DNA of 13,455 bases from Pseudomonadota bacterium (lineage in GTDB: Bacteria; Myxococcota; Bradymonadia; UBA4248). Positions 1-5,740 of this stretch are shown here, one piece after another. Made by a program: the position numbers and the translations under genes. Below the pieces are notes generated by a model, which ran no database searches, was not told the DNA's origin, and was given only the letters and a program-made list of their open reading frames with translations. Each line of letters starts with the position of its first letter. Within the stretch, counting starts at the first letter, position 1. The DNA is taken from NCBI GenBank assembly GCA_017613855.1, contig JAGACY010000291.1, positions 1 to 13,455 on the forward strand, in the 5' to 3' direction.

Positions 1-487
1 CCGGGATTTCACAGGTATAAGAGACTTCGCTGCACTGCTGAGGGGTTTCACATTCGCTGTACACCATAAAGGCTTGATTGCGGCAAACCTCGACATTGTT
101 ATTACGGCATCGTTTCGTATCATCTACACAAGTATTCGAAACACATGCCCCCTTCTCGCAGCTCTGGTCCTCAGGACAGGTACGTTCAAGCTCATATCCG
201 GCACCATCTTTGCAAATGAGCACAGAAAGCCCATCTTCACTGCATCGCCTCGTATCGGGTGCACATACCGCATCCTGTGAAATACAAAGATTATTGATAC
301 AGGCCATACTACGGCTTGGACATAATTTGTTCAGCGAACATGTGTCATAACAAACGTCATTTTTGCACACCTGACCAACACTGCAAACCACGTTGCATCC
401 GCTGAAGCTCTCATCTTCAACCGTGCTGACGCATCCACAACAAATTGTCAGAAGAATCATACAAATTTTGAATTCATGCCGCATCAT
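1..487 (-). CDS. Cys-rich exported protein, probable lipoprotein, partial (C-terminus outside window)
   Basis: The reverse strand is open from ATG 487 to the window edge (162 codons, no stop), so only the N-terminus is seen. It begins MMRHEFKICMILLTICCGCV, a short basic start and hydrophobic stretch ending in a cluster of Cys; Cys19 after Gly18 could be a lipidation site, but the lipobox is not canonical. The mature part has repeated 4-6-Cys modules, such as one starting CAPDTRRCSEDG and a second starting CVDDTKRCRNNNVEVC. These resemble the modules of the lipoprotein at 8776-10980 and of the four paralogs at 2685-8717. A GGAGGG ribosome site at 495-500, 7 nt upstream, fixes the start; a second ATG at 484 is possible. 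It is transcribed divergently from the gene at 806. Export and disulfide-rich structure are well supported. Function is unknown. Confidence 0.75.
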   Translation of the reverse strand, partial: MMRHEFKICMILLTICCGCVSTVEDESFSGCNVVCSVGQVCKNDVCYDTCSLNKLCPSRSMACINNLCISQDAVCAPDTRRCSEDGLSVLICKDGAGYELERTCPEDQSCEKGACVSNTCVDDTKRCRNNNVEVCRNQAFMVYSECETPQQCSEVSYTCEIP

Positions 488-516
488 GACAAAGCCCTCC
501 ATTTAAAAGGCCTCTC

Positions 517-546
517 TATTTAGCCAACATTTCGAGGGAATTTCAA
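517..546 (-). promoter_or_regulatory. Putative sigma70-type promoter of the left-edge Cys-rich gene
   Basis: Read on the minus strand, TTGAAA (541-546) and TAAATA (517-522) are separated by 18 nt. Transcription would start near 510, giving a leader of about 23 nt that contains the GGAGGG ribosome site. Assigned by consensus and position only. Confidence 0.4.
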
Positions 547-745
547 CCCGTTTTATGCAGTAAATTACAATGATTTTGGCTATCAATGTAGGTATTTTAA
601 CGCCAGCCAACCACATCATTCTGATTTGTCCATGACGGCAATCCAAGTGACATGATTACAATTTGTTTGTCTTATTTTGTTTCAAACCGAAAATATATAT
701 TTTCAATCTGTTGCACTTATCAAGCCATCTCCATCATAAATCGTA

Positions 746-774
746 TTGATTTTAAAAATGTATTTTTGTAATTT
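746..774 (+). promoter_or_regulatory. Putative promoter of the six-repeat protein / nitroreductase unit
   Basis: TTGATT (746-751) and TAATTT (769-774) are separated by 17 nt. Transcription would start near 781, about 25 nt before the ATG at 806 and just ahead of the AGGAGGT ribosome site. The surroundings are so AT-rich that a chance match is possible. Confidence 0.3.
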
Positions 775-805
775 ATCATATTGGTTTTATTTTAGGAGGT
801 GCTGT

Positions 806-1312
806 ATGACAATATTAAGAAAAGCTTCATTGGTCCTTATCCTTTCTATTGCAACCGCGATATCAGCTTCTGCTGCCTTTGCCGACTGCTACAGTGATTC
901 GGACTGCGGTCCCGGTGTTTCCTGCCGATCTGGAAAATGCTCCGATGATATTGGCGGCGTTTGCTACAGTGATTCGGACTGCGGCCATGGTGTTGCCTGC
1001 CGATCCGGTAAATGTGCAACTTCCCCCGATGGCCAGTGTTATAGTGATTCGGACTGCGGCGGAGGCGCTTGCCGTTCCGGAAAATGCGCCAACGGTGCGG
1101 GTGGCAGCTGTTACAGTGATTCGGACTGCGGCCCCGGAGTATCCTGCAGATCAGGGAAATGCGCCAATGCCCCTGGCGGCCAGTGTTACAGCGATTCGGA
1201 CTGCGGCGGAGGTGCTTGCCGATCCGGCAAATGTTCTACAGCTCCCGATGGCCAGTGCTACAGTGATTCCGATTGCGCAGGCAGATCCTGCCGATCCGGC
1301 AAATGTTCATAA
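806..1312 (+). CDS. Secreted protein of six tandem 4-Cys repeats
   Basis: This is a 168-aa protein with a Sec signal peptide: basic start MTILRKAS, a hydrophobic core, then Ala-Phe-Ala before Asp27, a good signal peptidase I site after residue 26. The mature protein is almost wholly six tandem repeats of 24-25 aa (the last is 18) with pattern C-x5-C-x4/5-C-x4-C, typified by CYSDSDCGPGVSCRSGKC, giving 24 cysteines. The pattern resembles the short Cys motif of Dickkopf N-terminal-like domains; this is likeness in spacing, not proof of homology. There is no lipobox or membrane segment, so it is probably soluble and disulfide-bonded in the periplasm or outside. AGGAGGT at 794-800, 5 nt before ATG 806, fixes the start. 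A nitroreductase gene follows after 35 bp, probably in the same transcript. The biochemical role is unknown. Confidence 0.85.
   Translation: MTILRKASLVLILSIATAISASAAFADCYSDSDCGPGVSCRSGKCSDDIGGVCYSDSDCGHGVACRSGKCATSPDGQCYSDSDCGGGACRSGKCANGAGGSCYSDSDCGPGVSCRSGKCANAPGGQCYSDSDCGGGACRSGKCSTAPDGQCYSDSDCAGRSCRSGKCS
887..1309 (+). repeat. Six in-frame 72-75-bp tandem repeats
   Basis: Units begin at 887, 962, 1037, 1109, 1184 and 1256, each opening with a Cys codon and the peptide CYSDSDC. Units 3 and 5 lack one residue between the second and third Cys. Near identity at the DNA level suggests recent expansion or ongoing homogenisation. Confidence 0.9.
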
Positions 1313-1347
1313 TCTCGCCCCTATCCCCAACTTTTTTGGAGAAACCC

Positions 1348-1920
1348 ATGACAGAAAAAATTCAACTCCCGGCCCCAACTTTCGACGATCAGCTCAAAGT
1401 CAGCGAAGCCATCGCAAAACGCCGCTCCATTCGACAGTATGACGGACATGCACTCAGTTTACAGCAAATTGCCAACCTGTGCTATTTTTCGGCCGGCGTC
1501 ACGGATAAAGATCGCGGATTCTGTGCCAACCCCACTGCATGCAACACCCATCACATCGATCTGTATCTCGCTAATGCGGATTTCTGCGCCAAATACATCC
1601 CCGCAGAACATGCACTCGAAGTCATTGAACGCGGCGATTTTCGTGCAGACATGGCCATCCAGCCATTTGCAAAAGAAGCCTCCATACAATTCATTTATGT
1701 CGTCAATGCCGTGACATTCTCGAAATTCCCCGGCAATCCCGATCATAAAACCAAGTACGGTCACACTGACTGTGCCATCATGGCAACAAATACCTGCCTG
1801 TATGCGACCGCCATCGGACTTGGCTCCGTTATGCGCGGCATGTTCGATCCTGCCATGGTTTCAAAACGGCTGCAGCTCCCCGCCGATGATGAAATTGTGC
1901 TGACGGTTTCTGTCGGATAA
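1348..1920 (+). CDS. Nitroreductase-family FMN-dependent oxidoreductase
   Basis: This is a 190-aa cytoplasmic protein with no signal peptide. Near the N-terminus, SEAIAKRRSIRQYDG is the typical RRSxRxY entry of the nitroreductase fold, whose Arg and Ser residues contact FMN phosphate. Further on, TNTCLYATAIGLGSVMRGMF matches the conserved helix and GLG region of the family. Such enzymes form dimers and pass electrons from NAD(P)H through FMN to nitro compounds, quinones or, in some subfamilies, peptide substrates; the substrate here cannot be read. The protein ends right after TVSVG, where most relatives continue with a Gly-Tyr-Pro motif and a short tail, so the C-terminus looks slightly short. 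GGAG at 1338-1341, 6 nt before ATG 1348, supports this start over an in-frame upstream one at 1273 that would overlap the preceding gene. It is likely cotranscribed with that gene. Confidence 0.85.
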   Translation: MTEKIQLPAPTFDDQLKVSEAIAKRRSIRQYDGHALSLQQIANLCYFSAGVTDKDRGFCANPTACNTHHIDLYLANADFCAKYIPAEHALEVIERGDFRADMAIQPFAKEASIQFIYVVNAVTFSKFPGNPDHKTKYGHTDCAIMATNTCLYATAIGLGSVMRGMFDPAMVSKRLQLPADDEIVLTVSVG

Positions 1921-1951
1921 ATCTTCTATCTTCGCTGATGATAATCACCTG

Positions 1952-2009
1952 AGTATTGCCGGAAAATCGAGCGTTTTCATCTGTCCATTTGCCAAAAACC
2001 GGCAATACT
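1952..2009. repeat. 11-bp perfect inverted repeat with 36-nt spacer
   Basis: AGTATTGCCGG (1952-1962) and CCGGCAATACT (1999-2009) are perfect reverse complements. They lie 31 bp after the nitroreductase stop. No T run follows, so this is not a standard terminator. The arm contains TATTGCC, similar to inner arms of the bulged hairpins, but the long spacer sets it apart. Confidence 0.75.
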
Positions 2010-2041
2010 TACATGATTCATCCATGATAAAATCATATTAA

Positions 2042-2068
2042 ACAGCCGCACACCCAAAATGCGGCTGT
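2042..2068. terminator. Hairpin, possible factor-assisted terminator of the nitroreductase unit
   Basis: ACAGCCGCA (2042-2050) pairs with TGCGGCTGT (2060-2068) around a 9-nt loop. The stem is perfect at 9 bp, but the following bases have no T tract, so an intrinsic terminator is doubtful. Confidence 0.35.
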
Positions 2069-2256
2069 CGTTGTCCGTGAAAATAACACAAGAGACAACC
2101 ACTTTAATTATCATTTTGGCAACTAATATTTGACAGTACTTCATTACCTGAAGTTAAGAATTAAGAAATAATATATATTCATTATCTCTATATTGGCAGT
2201 TTCGACAGCTACTCGCTTTGGTGCGAGACCATGTTCCGCACCTGCAGCTCGCTGGC

Positions 2257-2417
2257 GCGGCTATTACATACGCCGCACCTGCCTGTGCTATTTGCCGCAG
2301 GCAAATACGCACAGGCTTATGACTGCGCCACACCATTCACCCCCATGCGGCGTATTGGCAACGCCAATAGCCGCATTGCGCAGGGCGTATCGAGCCATTT
2401 GGCGAGATAGCCCGCGC
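2257..2417. repeat. Array A of four bulged hairpins
   Basis: There are four successive imperfect palindromes with one architecture. A1 (2257-2276): outer arm GCGGC, TAT, loop TAC, single unpaired C2271. A2 (2281-2316): outer arm GCCTGTGC, inner arm TATTTGCC, loop GCA, unpaired C2308. A3 (2345-2376): outer arm ATGCGGC, unpaired G2352, inner arm TATTGGC, loop AAC. A4 (2378-2417): outer arm GGGC flanked by GCGC pairs, unpaired G2387, TATC paired with GATA, longer interior. A1 and A2 lie in the opposite orientation to A3 and A4. The bulge sits next to the TAT/ATA step in each. The array is much richer in G+C than its flanks. Confidence 0.85.
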
Positions 2418-2589
2418 CACAAAAAAACACTAAAAAATGCAGAATATACAGGCGAAAGAATACAAGTTTCTCACAGTACTCTCTGTCAAAAATGAATGAT
2501 ACATTTGGACGGCAAATATCCTGTCATCCATATCTGACGATCATCTGACTGCATGCACACGACCAACATAGTTGTTCTGGCAATAGTAA

Positions 2590-2642
2590 TTTTGACTTTT
2601 CATATCGATAATTATTAAAAAACAAGTCAAAAATGCTATACT
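2590..2642 (+). promoter_or_regulatory. Extended -10 promoter with upstream 9-bp inverted repeat
   Basis: TGCTATACT (2634-2642) is an extended -10 (TGn plus TATACT) without a good -35 at the usual distance. Transcription would start near 2649, leaving a leader of about 36 nt before ATG 2685. Just upstream, TTTTGACTT (2590-2598) and AAGTCAAAA (2624-2632) form a perfect 9-bp inverted repeat with 25 nt between. It covers the -35 zone and abuts the -10, so it could be a regulator site. The protein that would bind it is unknown. Confidence 0.5.
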
Positions 2643-2684
2643 ATAGAGGTGGTCACAAGGGCCCCTATTTTCAGAGAAAATACT

Positions 2685-4022
2685 ATGCGCAGCCAAATCA
2701 TCATCAGTATTCTTTCAGCATCCCTCATCACAATGGTATCGTGCGAAAAGGAAGATTCTTCTTCTGCTGCTGCCAAATGCACAGGCGATAATTGTTCAGA
2801 AGAAACAGTCTATCCAATATGTCAGGACGAAAATACTTTGATTTTATCGGCTGATGACGGCGATACCATGCCCTGTCCCAATGGTTGTTCGGTCGATCAT
2901 TGTATTGCGGATTGTACGGATGGCACGAAGAAATGCCTGTCCGATAATGTCCAGCAAAAATGCGAGGATGGCAAATGGGTAAACCACGAATGTGAATACC
3001 AGTGTGTCGATGGCGAATGTGTTCAGCAAACGGTAGAGCAGCCCGAACAGCCGGGAGAACAGCCCGGTGAGCAACCCGGAGAACAACCCGGAGAACAGCC
3101 TGGTGAGCAACCGGGAGAACAGCCTGGTGAACAGCCCGGAGAACAGCCGCAACCTGTTTGCCAGGAGGAAGAGAAGCGATGCTCTGATTTAAATGTCGAA
3201 ATATGCCACGATGGACAATGGACATTTGATGTAACCTGCTCATTTGAGTGCACCGATGGCATTTGTATCCAGGGCTGCACACAGCCTCCTACCTGTTTAG
3301 ATGCCATGACATTGGTAGAGTGCAAAGACAATGAATTGACAAGAACCAAATGTGAGAATGGCTGTCTGAACGGACAATGCCAGAAGAAACCTGAAAAACC
3401 TGTCGATCGCAGGCTCACAAACAGTATTTGTGCACCAGATGGTCTATTTCAGGATTTTTGTGAAGGCATGTTTGATGGACTGGGCGGCGTTTGTGTCGAA
3501 GCAGGACCGACCTCAGCCTACTGTTTTGCGGTATGCGATCCTAAAAAGAAGCAGAATTATTACTGTGAAATGGAAGATACAGCCTATAAAGGAGATTGTC
3601 TGAAAATATCGGACGGCAGTTATGCACTCATTCCAACACAAGGGTATGATTGTGCAAACAGTTGCACCGCCAAGAAAGGGTGTGACAAAGTTACAGAAAC
3701 CTATGACATACCTCCTGCCTATTGCGATGATTTTGAGAATCATTGCGACGGAACCATTGTCTATTCCTGCTCCAGGAATATGGAAGCCTACGATTGCAAA
3801 GAGAGCGGAGAGGACAAGTCATGTGTTCAGTTTGGCAGCATTATCGCCTGCGGTACCAACTGCGAAGTCGAAAATGATATCAAATATGAATGTTACGATA
3901 ACTATTCGGAAGCCGAATCCTGCGTTCCGGATGACAACGGAATCCTCACATGGCATTACGATTACGTTAATTCAAAAAAATGCAAAAATGGATGCAATAA
4001 AAAAACAGGTCTTTGTAAATAA
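2685..4022 (+). CDS. Cys-rich lipoprotein, paralog 1 (8 GEQP repeats)
   Basis: This is a 445-aa predicted lipoprotein. The signal ends MVSC with Cys20 as the lipidation site, followed by EKED. Order: an N-terminal Cys module from about residue 30 (motifs YPICQDENTL, CPNGC, DHC, CLSDN, WVNHECEYQC); a flexible linker of two degenerate and eight exact GEQP units (about 118-155); a Cys module starting at Cys159 (RCSDLNVEICHDGQW); a second short module ending CLNGQC; then a C-terminal Cys-rich domain (241-445) with RLTNSIC, CDP, NYYC, ISDGSYALIP, PPAYC, GTIVYSC and GCNKKTGLCK. I do not recognise this last domain. ATG 2685 is chosen because it gives the same signal layout as the three paralogs; a GTG at 2649 coincides with the predicted transcript start. 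The ribosome site is weak (AGAG at 2673-2676). It is first of four tandem paralogs; surface display or adhesion is inference. Confidence 0.85.
   Translation: MRSQIIISILSASLITMVSCEKEDSSSAAAKCTGDNCSEETVYPICQDENTLILSADDGDTMPCPNGCSVDHCIADCTDGTKKCLSDNVQQKCEDGKWVNHECEYQCVDGECVQQTVEQPEQPGEQPGEQPGEQPGEQPGEQPGEQPGEQPGEQPQPVCQEEEKRCSDLNVEICHDGQWTFDVTCSFECTDGICIQGCTQPPTCLDAMTLVECKDNELTRTKCENGCLNGQCQKKPEKPVDRRLTNSICAPDGLFQDFCEGMFDGLGGVCVEAGPTSAYCFAVCDPKKKQNYYCEMEDTAYKGDCLKISDGSYALIPTQGYDCANSCTAKKGCDKVTETYDIPPAYCDDFENHCDGTIVYSCSRNMEAYDCKESGEDKSCVQFGSIIACGTNCEVENDIKYECYDNYSEAESCVPDDNGILTWHYDYVNSKKCKNGCNKKTGLCK
3054..3149 (+). repeat. Eight 12-bp GEQP-coding repeats
   Basis: Eight in-frame 12-bp units encode Gly-Glu-Gln-Pro, preceded by two degenerate units (3036-3053). 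Two synonymous unit types (GGAGAACAG- and GGTGAGCAA-) are interspersed, so copying appears to involve blocks longer than one unit. The product is a Pro-rich, acidic, extended spacer. Confidence 0.95.
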
Positions 4023-4214
4023 TTGGGGGTGATTTCCGGTATATCGTCATTTACCCCCACTCACCATTTCCAATTCATTAGGCGGCGTACTGACAAATGT
4101 CAAAACGCCAAACCGCAAACAACTGAACGAAAACCATCCCAAAGCGTTTTACTGCATTGTCCCTAAGTATTTTCTAACAGCCCTTGGCCCCATCATCTTA
4201 CAGGAAGGTATGAT
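4023..4214. other. Intergenic spacer between paralogs 1 and 2
   Basis: TGGGGGT (4024-4030) can pair with ACCCCCA (4053-4059), a 7-bp stem with a 22-nt loop right after the stop codon and without a T tract. The sequence after the next paralog's stop (from 5553) starts similarly, G-rich then GATT-CCG-TA, so the duplicated unit probably included it. Positions 4140-4160 share a motif with the regions upstream of paralogs 3 and 4. Confidence 0.5.
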
Positions 4215-5552
4215 ATGAAAAATCTATTGATCATCAGTATTTTGTTTACATCCCTCATGATGCTGACATCGTGTGAAAAGGATGGTTCTTCTGACAAATG
4301 TACTGGCGATAATTGTCCCAAAGAAACTGTCTATCCAATCTGTCAGGACGATCAAACATTGGTTTTATCGGCGGATGACGGTGACATTATGCCTTGTTCC
4401 AATGGTTGTTCGGGCGATCATTGTATCCCGGATTGCCAGAATGACACGAAGCAATGTCTGTCCGAAAAAGTGCAGCAAACATGCGAGGATGGTAAATGGG
4501 TAAACCATGATTGCGAATATCAATGTGCCGATGGCGAATGTATCAGCCAATCGGGAGAGCAGCCGGGAGAACAGCCGGGTGAGCAACCCGGTGAACAGCC
4601 GGGTGAACAACCCGGAGAACAGCCGGGTGAGCAACCCGGAGAACAGCCAGGTGAGCAACCCGGAGAACAGCCAGGTGAGCAACCAGAACCTGTTTGTCAG
4701 AATGAGGAACTGCGATGTTCTGAATTAAATGTCGAAATATGCAAAAATGGACAGTGGACAGTCAGTGAAACTTGTTCATTTAAATGCGATAATGGTCATT
4801 GCATCCAGGGCTGCACAGAACCCGATGTTTGTCTGGATTCCTCGATATTGAGGCAATGCAAAGACAATGTATTGACAAGAACAAAATGTGAGAATGGCTG
4901 TCTTAACGGACAATGCCAGACGAAATCTGCAGAACCTGTCGATCACAGGCTCACAAACAATATATGCAGACCGGGACATGAATTTTGGGATTTTTGCAAT
5001 CCGCTTTATGAAGAAGGCGCAGCATGTGTAGAGACTGGCCCAACCTCAGCGTTCTGTTTAGCTAAATGTGATCCTAAAAAACCGCAGAATTATTATTGTG
5101 AATCTACCAATCAGGCAGTCAAGGGTGATTGTCTGAAAATATCGGATGGAAGCTATGCACTGATTCCCAATCATCTGGATTATTGTGCGAAAAGTTGTTC
5201 CTCCAAAAAAGGATGTGACAAAGTTACAGATTCTGAGGATATTCCTCCTGCCTATTGCGATAATTATGAGAATTTTTGCGATGGAACCATTGTCTACTCC
5301 TGTGAAATGGACATGAAGCCCTATGATTGCAAATCGCAGGGAGAGGATAAGGCATGTGTTGTATTCGGAAGCTTAATAGCCTGTGCCACCGCATGTAATG
5401 TTGAAAATGAAACCAAATACAGATGTGTCGATAACACGTCGGAAGTCTTTTCCTGCATTCCGGATGAAAACGGAACACTTACCTGGCAATATGATACTCG
5501 CTCAAAGGATTGCGATCACGGATGCAATTCGGGAACAGGGCAATGCAATTAA
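4215..5552 (+). CDS. Cys-rich lipoprotein, paralog 2 (11 GEQP repeats)
   Basis: This is a 445-aa lipoprotein and the closest relative of paralog 1, with high identity along its length. The signal peptide ends LTSC (Cys20) followed by EKDG. Its N-terminal module (CTGDNC to DGEC, residues 29-109) is followed by eleven GEQP units (114-157), a Cys module (RCSELNVEICKNGQW), a short module ending CLNGQC, and the shared C-terminal domain (243-445; RLTNNIC, CDP, NYYC, ISDGSYALIP, PPAYC, GTIVYSC, GCNSGTGQCN). It has a clear ribosome site, AGGAAGG at 4202-4208, 6 nt before ATG 4215, the best of the four. It keeps the 445-aa length despite three more GEQP units because other segments, mainly near residues 23-35, are shorter. 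Outer-membrane anchoring with a stalk-like GEQP spacer is plausible. Partner and function are unknown. Confidence 0.87.
   Translation: MKNLLIISILFTSLMMLTSCEKDGSSDKCTGDNCPKETVYPICQDDQTLVLSADDGDIMPCSNGCSGDHCIPDCQNDTKQCLSEKVQQTCEDGKWVNHDCEYQCADGECISQSGEQPGEQPGEQPGEQPGEQPGEQPGEQPGEQPGEQPGEQPGEQPEPVCQNEELRCSELNVEICKNGQWTVSETCSFKCDNGHCIQGCTEPDVCLDSSILRQCKDNVLTRTKCENGCLNGQCQTKSAEPVDHRLTNNICRPGHEFWDFCNPLYEEGAACVETGPTSAFCLAKCDPKKPQNYYCESTNQAVKGDCLKISDGSYALIPNHLDYCAKSCSSKKGCDKVTDSEDIPPAYCDNYENFCDGTIVYSCEMDMKPYDCKSQGEDKACVVFGSLIACATACNVENETKYRCVDNTSEVFSCIPDENGTLTWQYDTRSKDCDHGCNSGTGQCN
4554..4685 (+). repeat. Eleven 12-bp GEQP-coding repeats
   Basis: Eleven in-frame GEQP units. From unit 6 on, GGAGAACAG-type and GGTGAGCAA-type units strictly alternate, so the true period there is 24 bp. 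This supports expansion by unequal exchange or slippage of two-unit blocks. Confidence 0.95.
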
Positions 5553-5608
5553 AGGGGGGCGATTACCGATACTTCGTCCTTTGTGCAGCAAATACAACCA
5601 GCACACAT

Positions 5609-5632
5609 GTGTACTGGCAAAAGCCAGTACAC
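5609..5632. repeat. 10-bp perfect hairpin with AAAA loop
   Basis: GTGTACTGGC (5609-5618) pairs with GCCAGTACAC (5623-5632) around an AAAA loop, 56 bp after the paralog 2 stop. No T run follows. It could attenuate or stabilise the transcript between paralogs 2 and 3, or mark a separate transcript end. Confidence 0.7.
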
Positions 5633-5683
5633 TGAACATTCAACCATTACGATTTTGACATGCAACTCAAAGCGTTGTTTGCA

Positions 5684-5712
5684 TTGTTTCATATTACGCC
5701 CAAAGATAATAT
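5684..5712 (+). promoter_or_regulatory. Putative promoter of paralog 3
   Basis: TTGTTT (5684-5689) and TAATAT (5707-5712) are 17 nt apart. The -35 overlaps the end of a motif, GCGTTGTTTGCATTGTTTC (5672-5690), that recurs upstream of paralogs 2 (about 4143-4162) and 4 (7320-7338). Transcription would start near 5719, about 22 nt before ATG 5741. Confidence 0.4.
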
Positions 5713-5740
5713 TCGCAGGCTATCCCCCAAAAAGACTACC

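Larger units (their letters stand above)
488..805. other. Divergent intergenic region, 318 bp, AT-rich
   Basis: This stretch separates the minus-strand partial gene from the plus-strand repeat protein. No gene is supported in it. An in-frame upstream TTG at 746 would lengthen the 806 gene, but it lacks a ribosome site and would bury the signal peptide. The region holds one putative promoter for each flank and several A/T runs (about 680-780). I see no strong hairpin or repeat. Confidence 0.6.
1921..2684. other. 764-bp intergenic region with inverted repeats and a hairpin array
   Basis: No credible gene lies here. Open frames such as 2193-2495 run through palindromic DNA, lack a ribosome site and encode nothing recognisable. 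The stretch holds an 11-bp inverted repeat (1952-2009), a 9-bp hairpin (2042-2068), a GC-rich bulged-hairpin array (2257-2417) inside AT-rich flanks, and the promoter and inverted repeat upstream of the first lipoprotein (2590-2642). Positions 2070-2200 and 2430-2580 are AT-rich with nothing notable. Confidence 0.7.

Noticed and set aside
849..1442. Alternative plus-strand frame of 197 codons overlapping the six-repeat protein
   Set aside because: Shadow of the tandem repeats; the frame from 806 has a ribosome site, a signal peptide and conserved Cys.
806..1920. Peptide-modifying (RiPP) pair: small Cys peptide plus SagB-like dehydrogenase
   Set aside because: The Cys protein has a Sec signal and is a 168-aa repeat protein rather than a leader-core precursor; no cyclodehydratase or transporter is nearby.
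2257..2417. Integron attC array
   Set aside because: The bulged hairpins lack the conserved GTTRRRY/RYYYAAC boxes, do not flank cassettes, and no integrase is seen.
2193..2495. Open frame of 100 codons on the plus strand, and a 60-codon frame on the minus strand (2154-2336)
   Set aside because: Both run through the palindromic hairpin array, have no ribosome site, and the translated sequence shows no domain or signal.
2649..2684. GTG at 2649 as start of paralog 1
   Set aside because: It coincides with the expected transcription start of the extended -10 promoter and would add residues absent in the paralogs' signal peptides.
2844..3152. Minus-strand frames reading LFSGLLTRLFSG-type hydrophobic repeats (also at 4365-4682), which look like a membrane protein
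   Set aside because: They are the antisense reading of the GEQP codons; the sense strand has the lipoprotein signal, paralogs and conserved domain.
3054..4685. CRISPR array
   Set aside because: The 12-bp repeats have no unique spacers and lie in frame inside coding sequence; no cas genes are present.
5609..5632. Intrinsic terminator between paralogs 2 and 3
   Set aside because: The stem is strong but no T tract follows; kept only as a hairpin.
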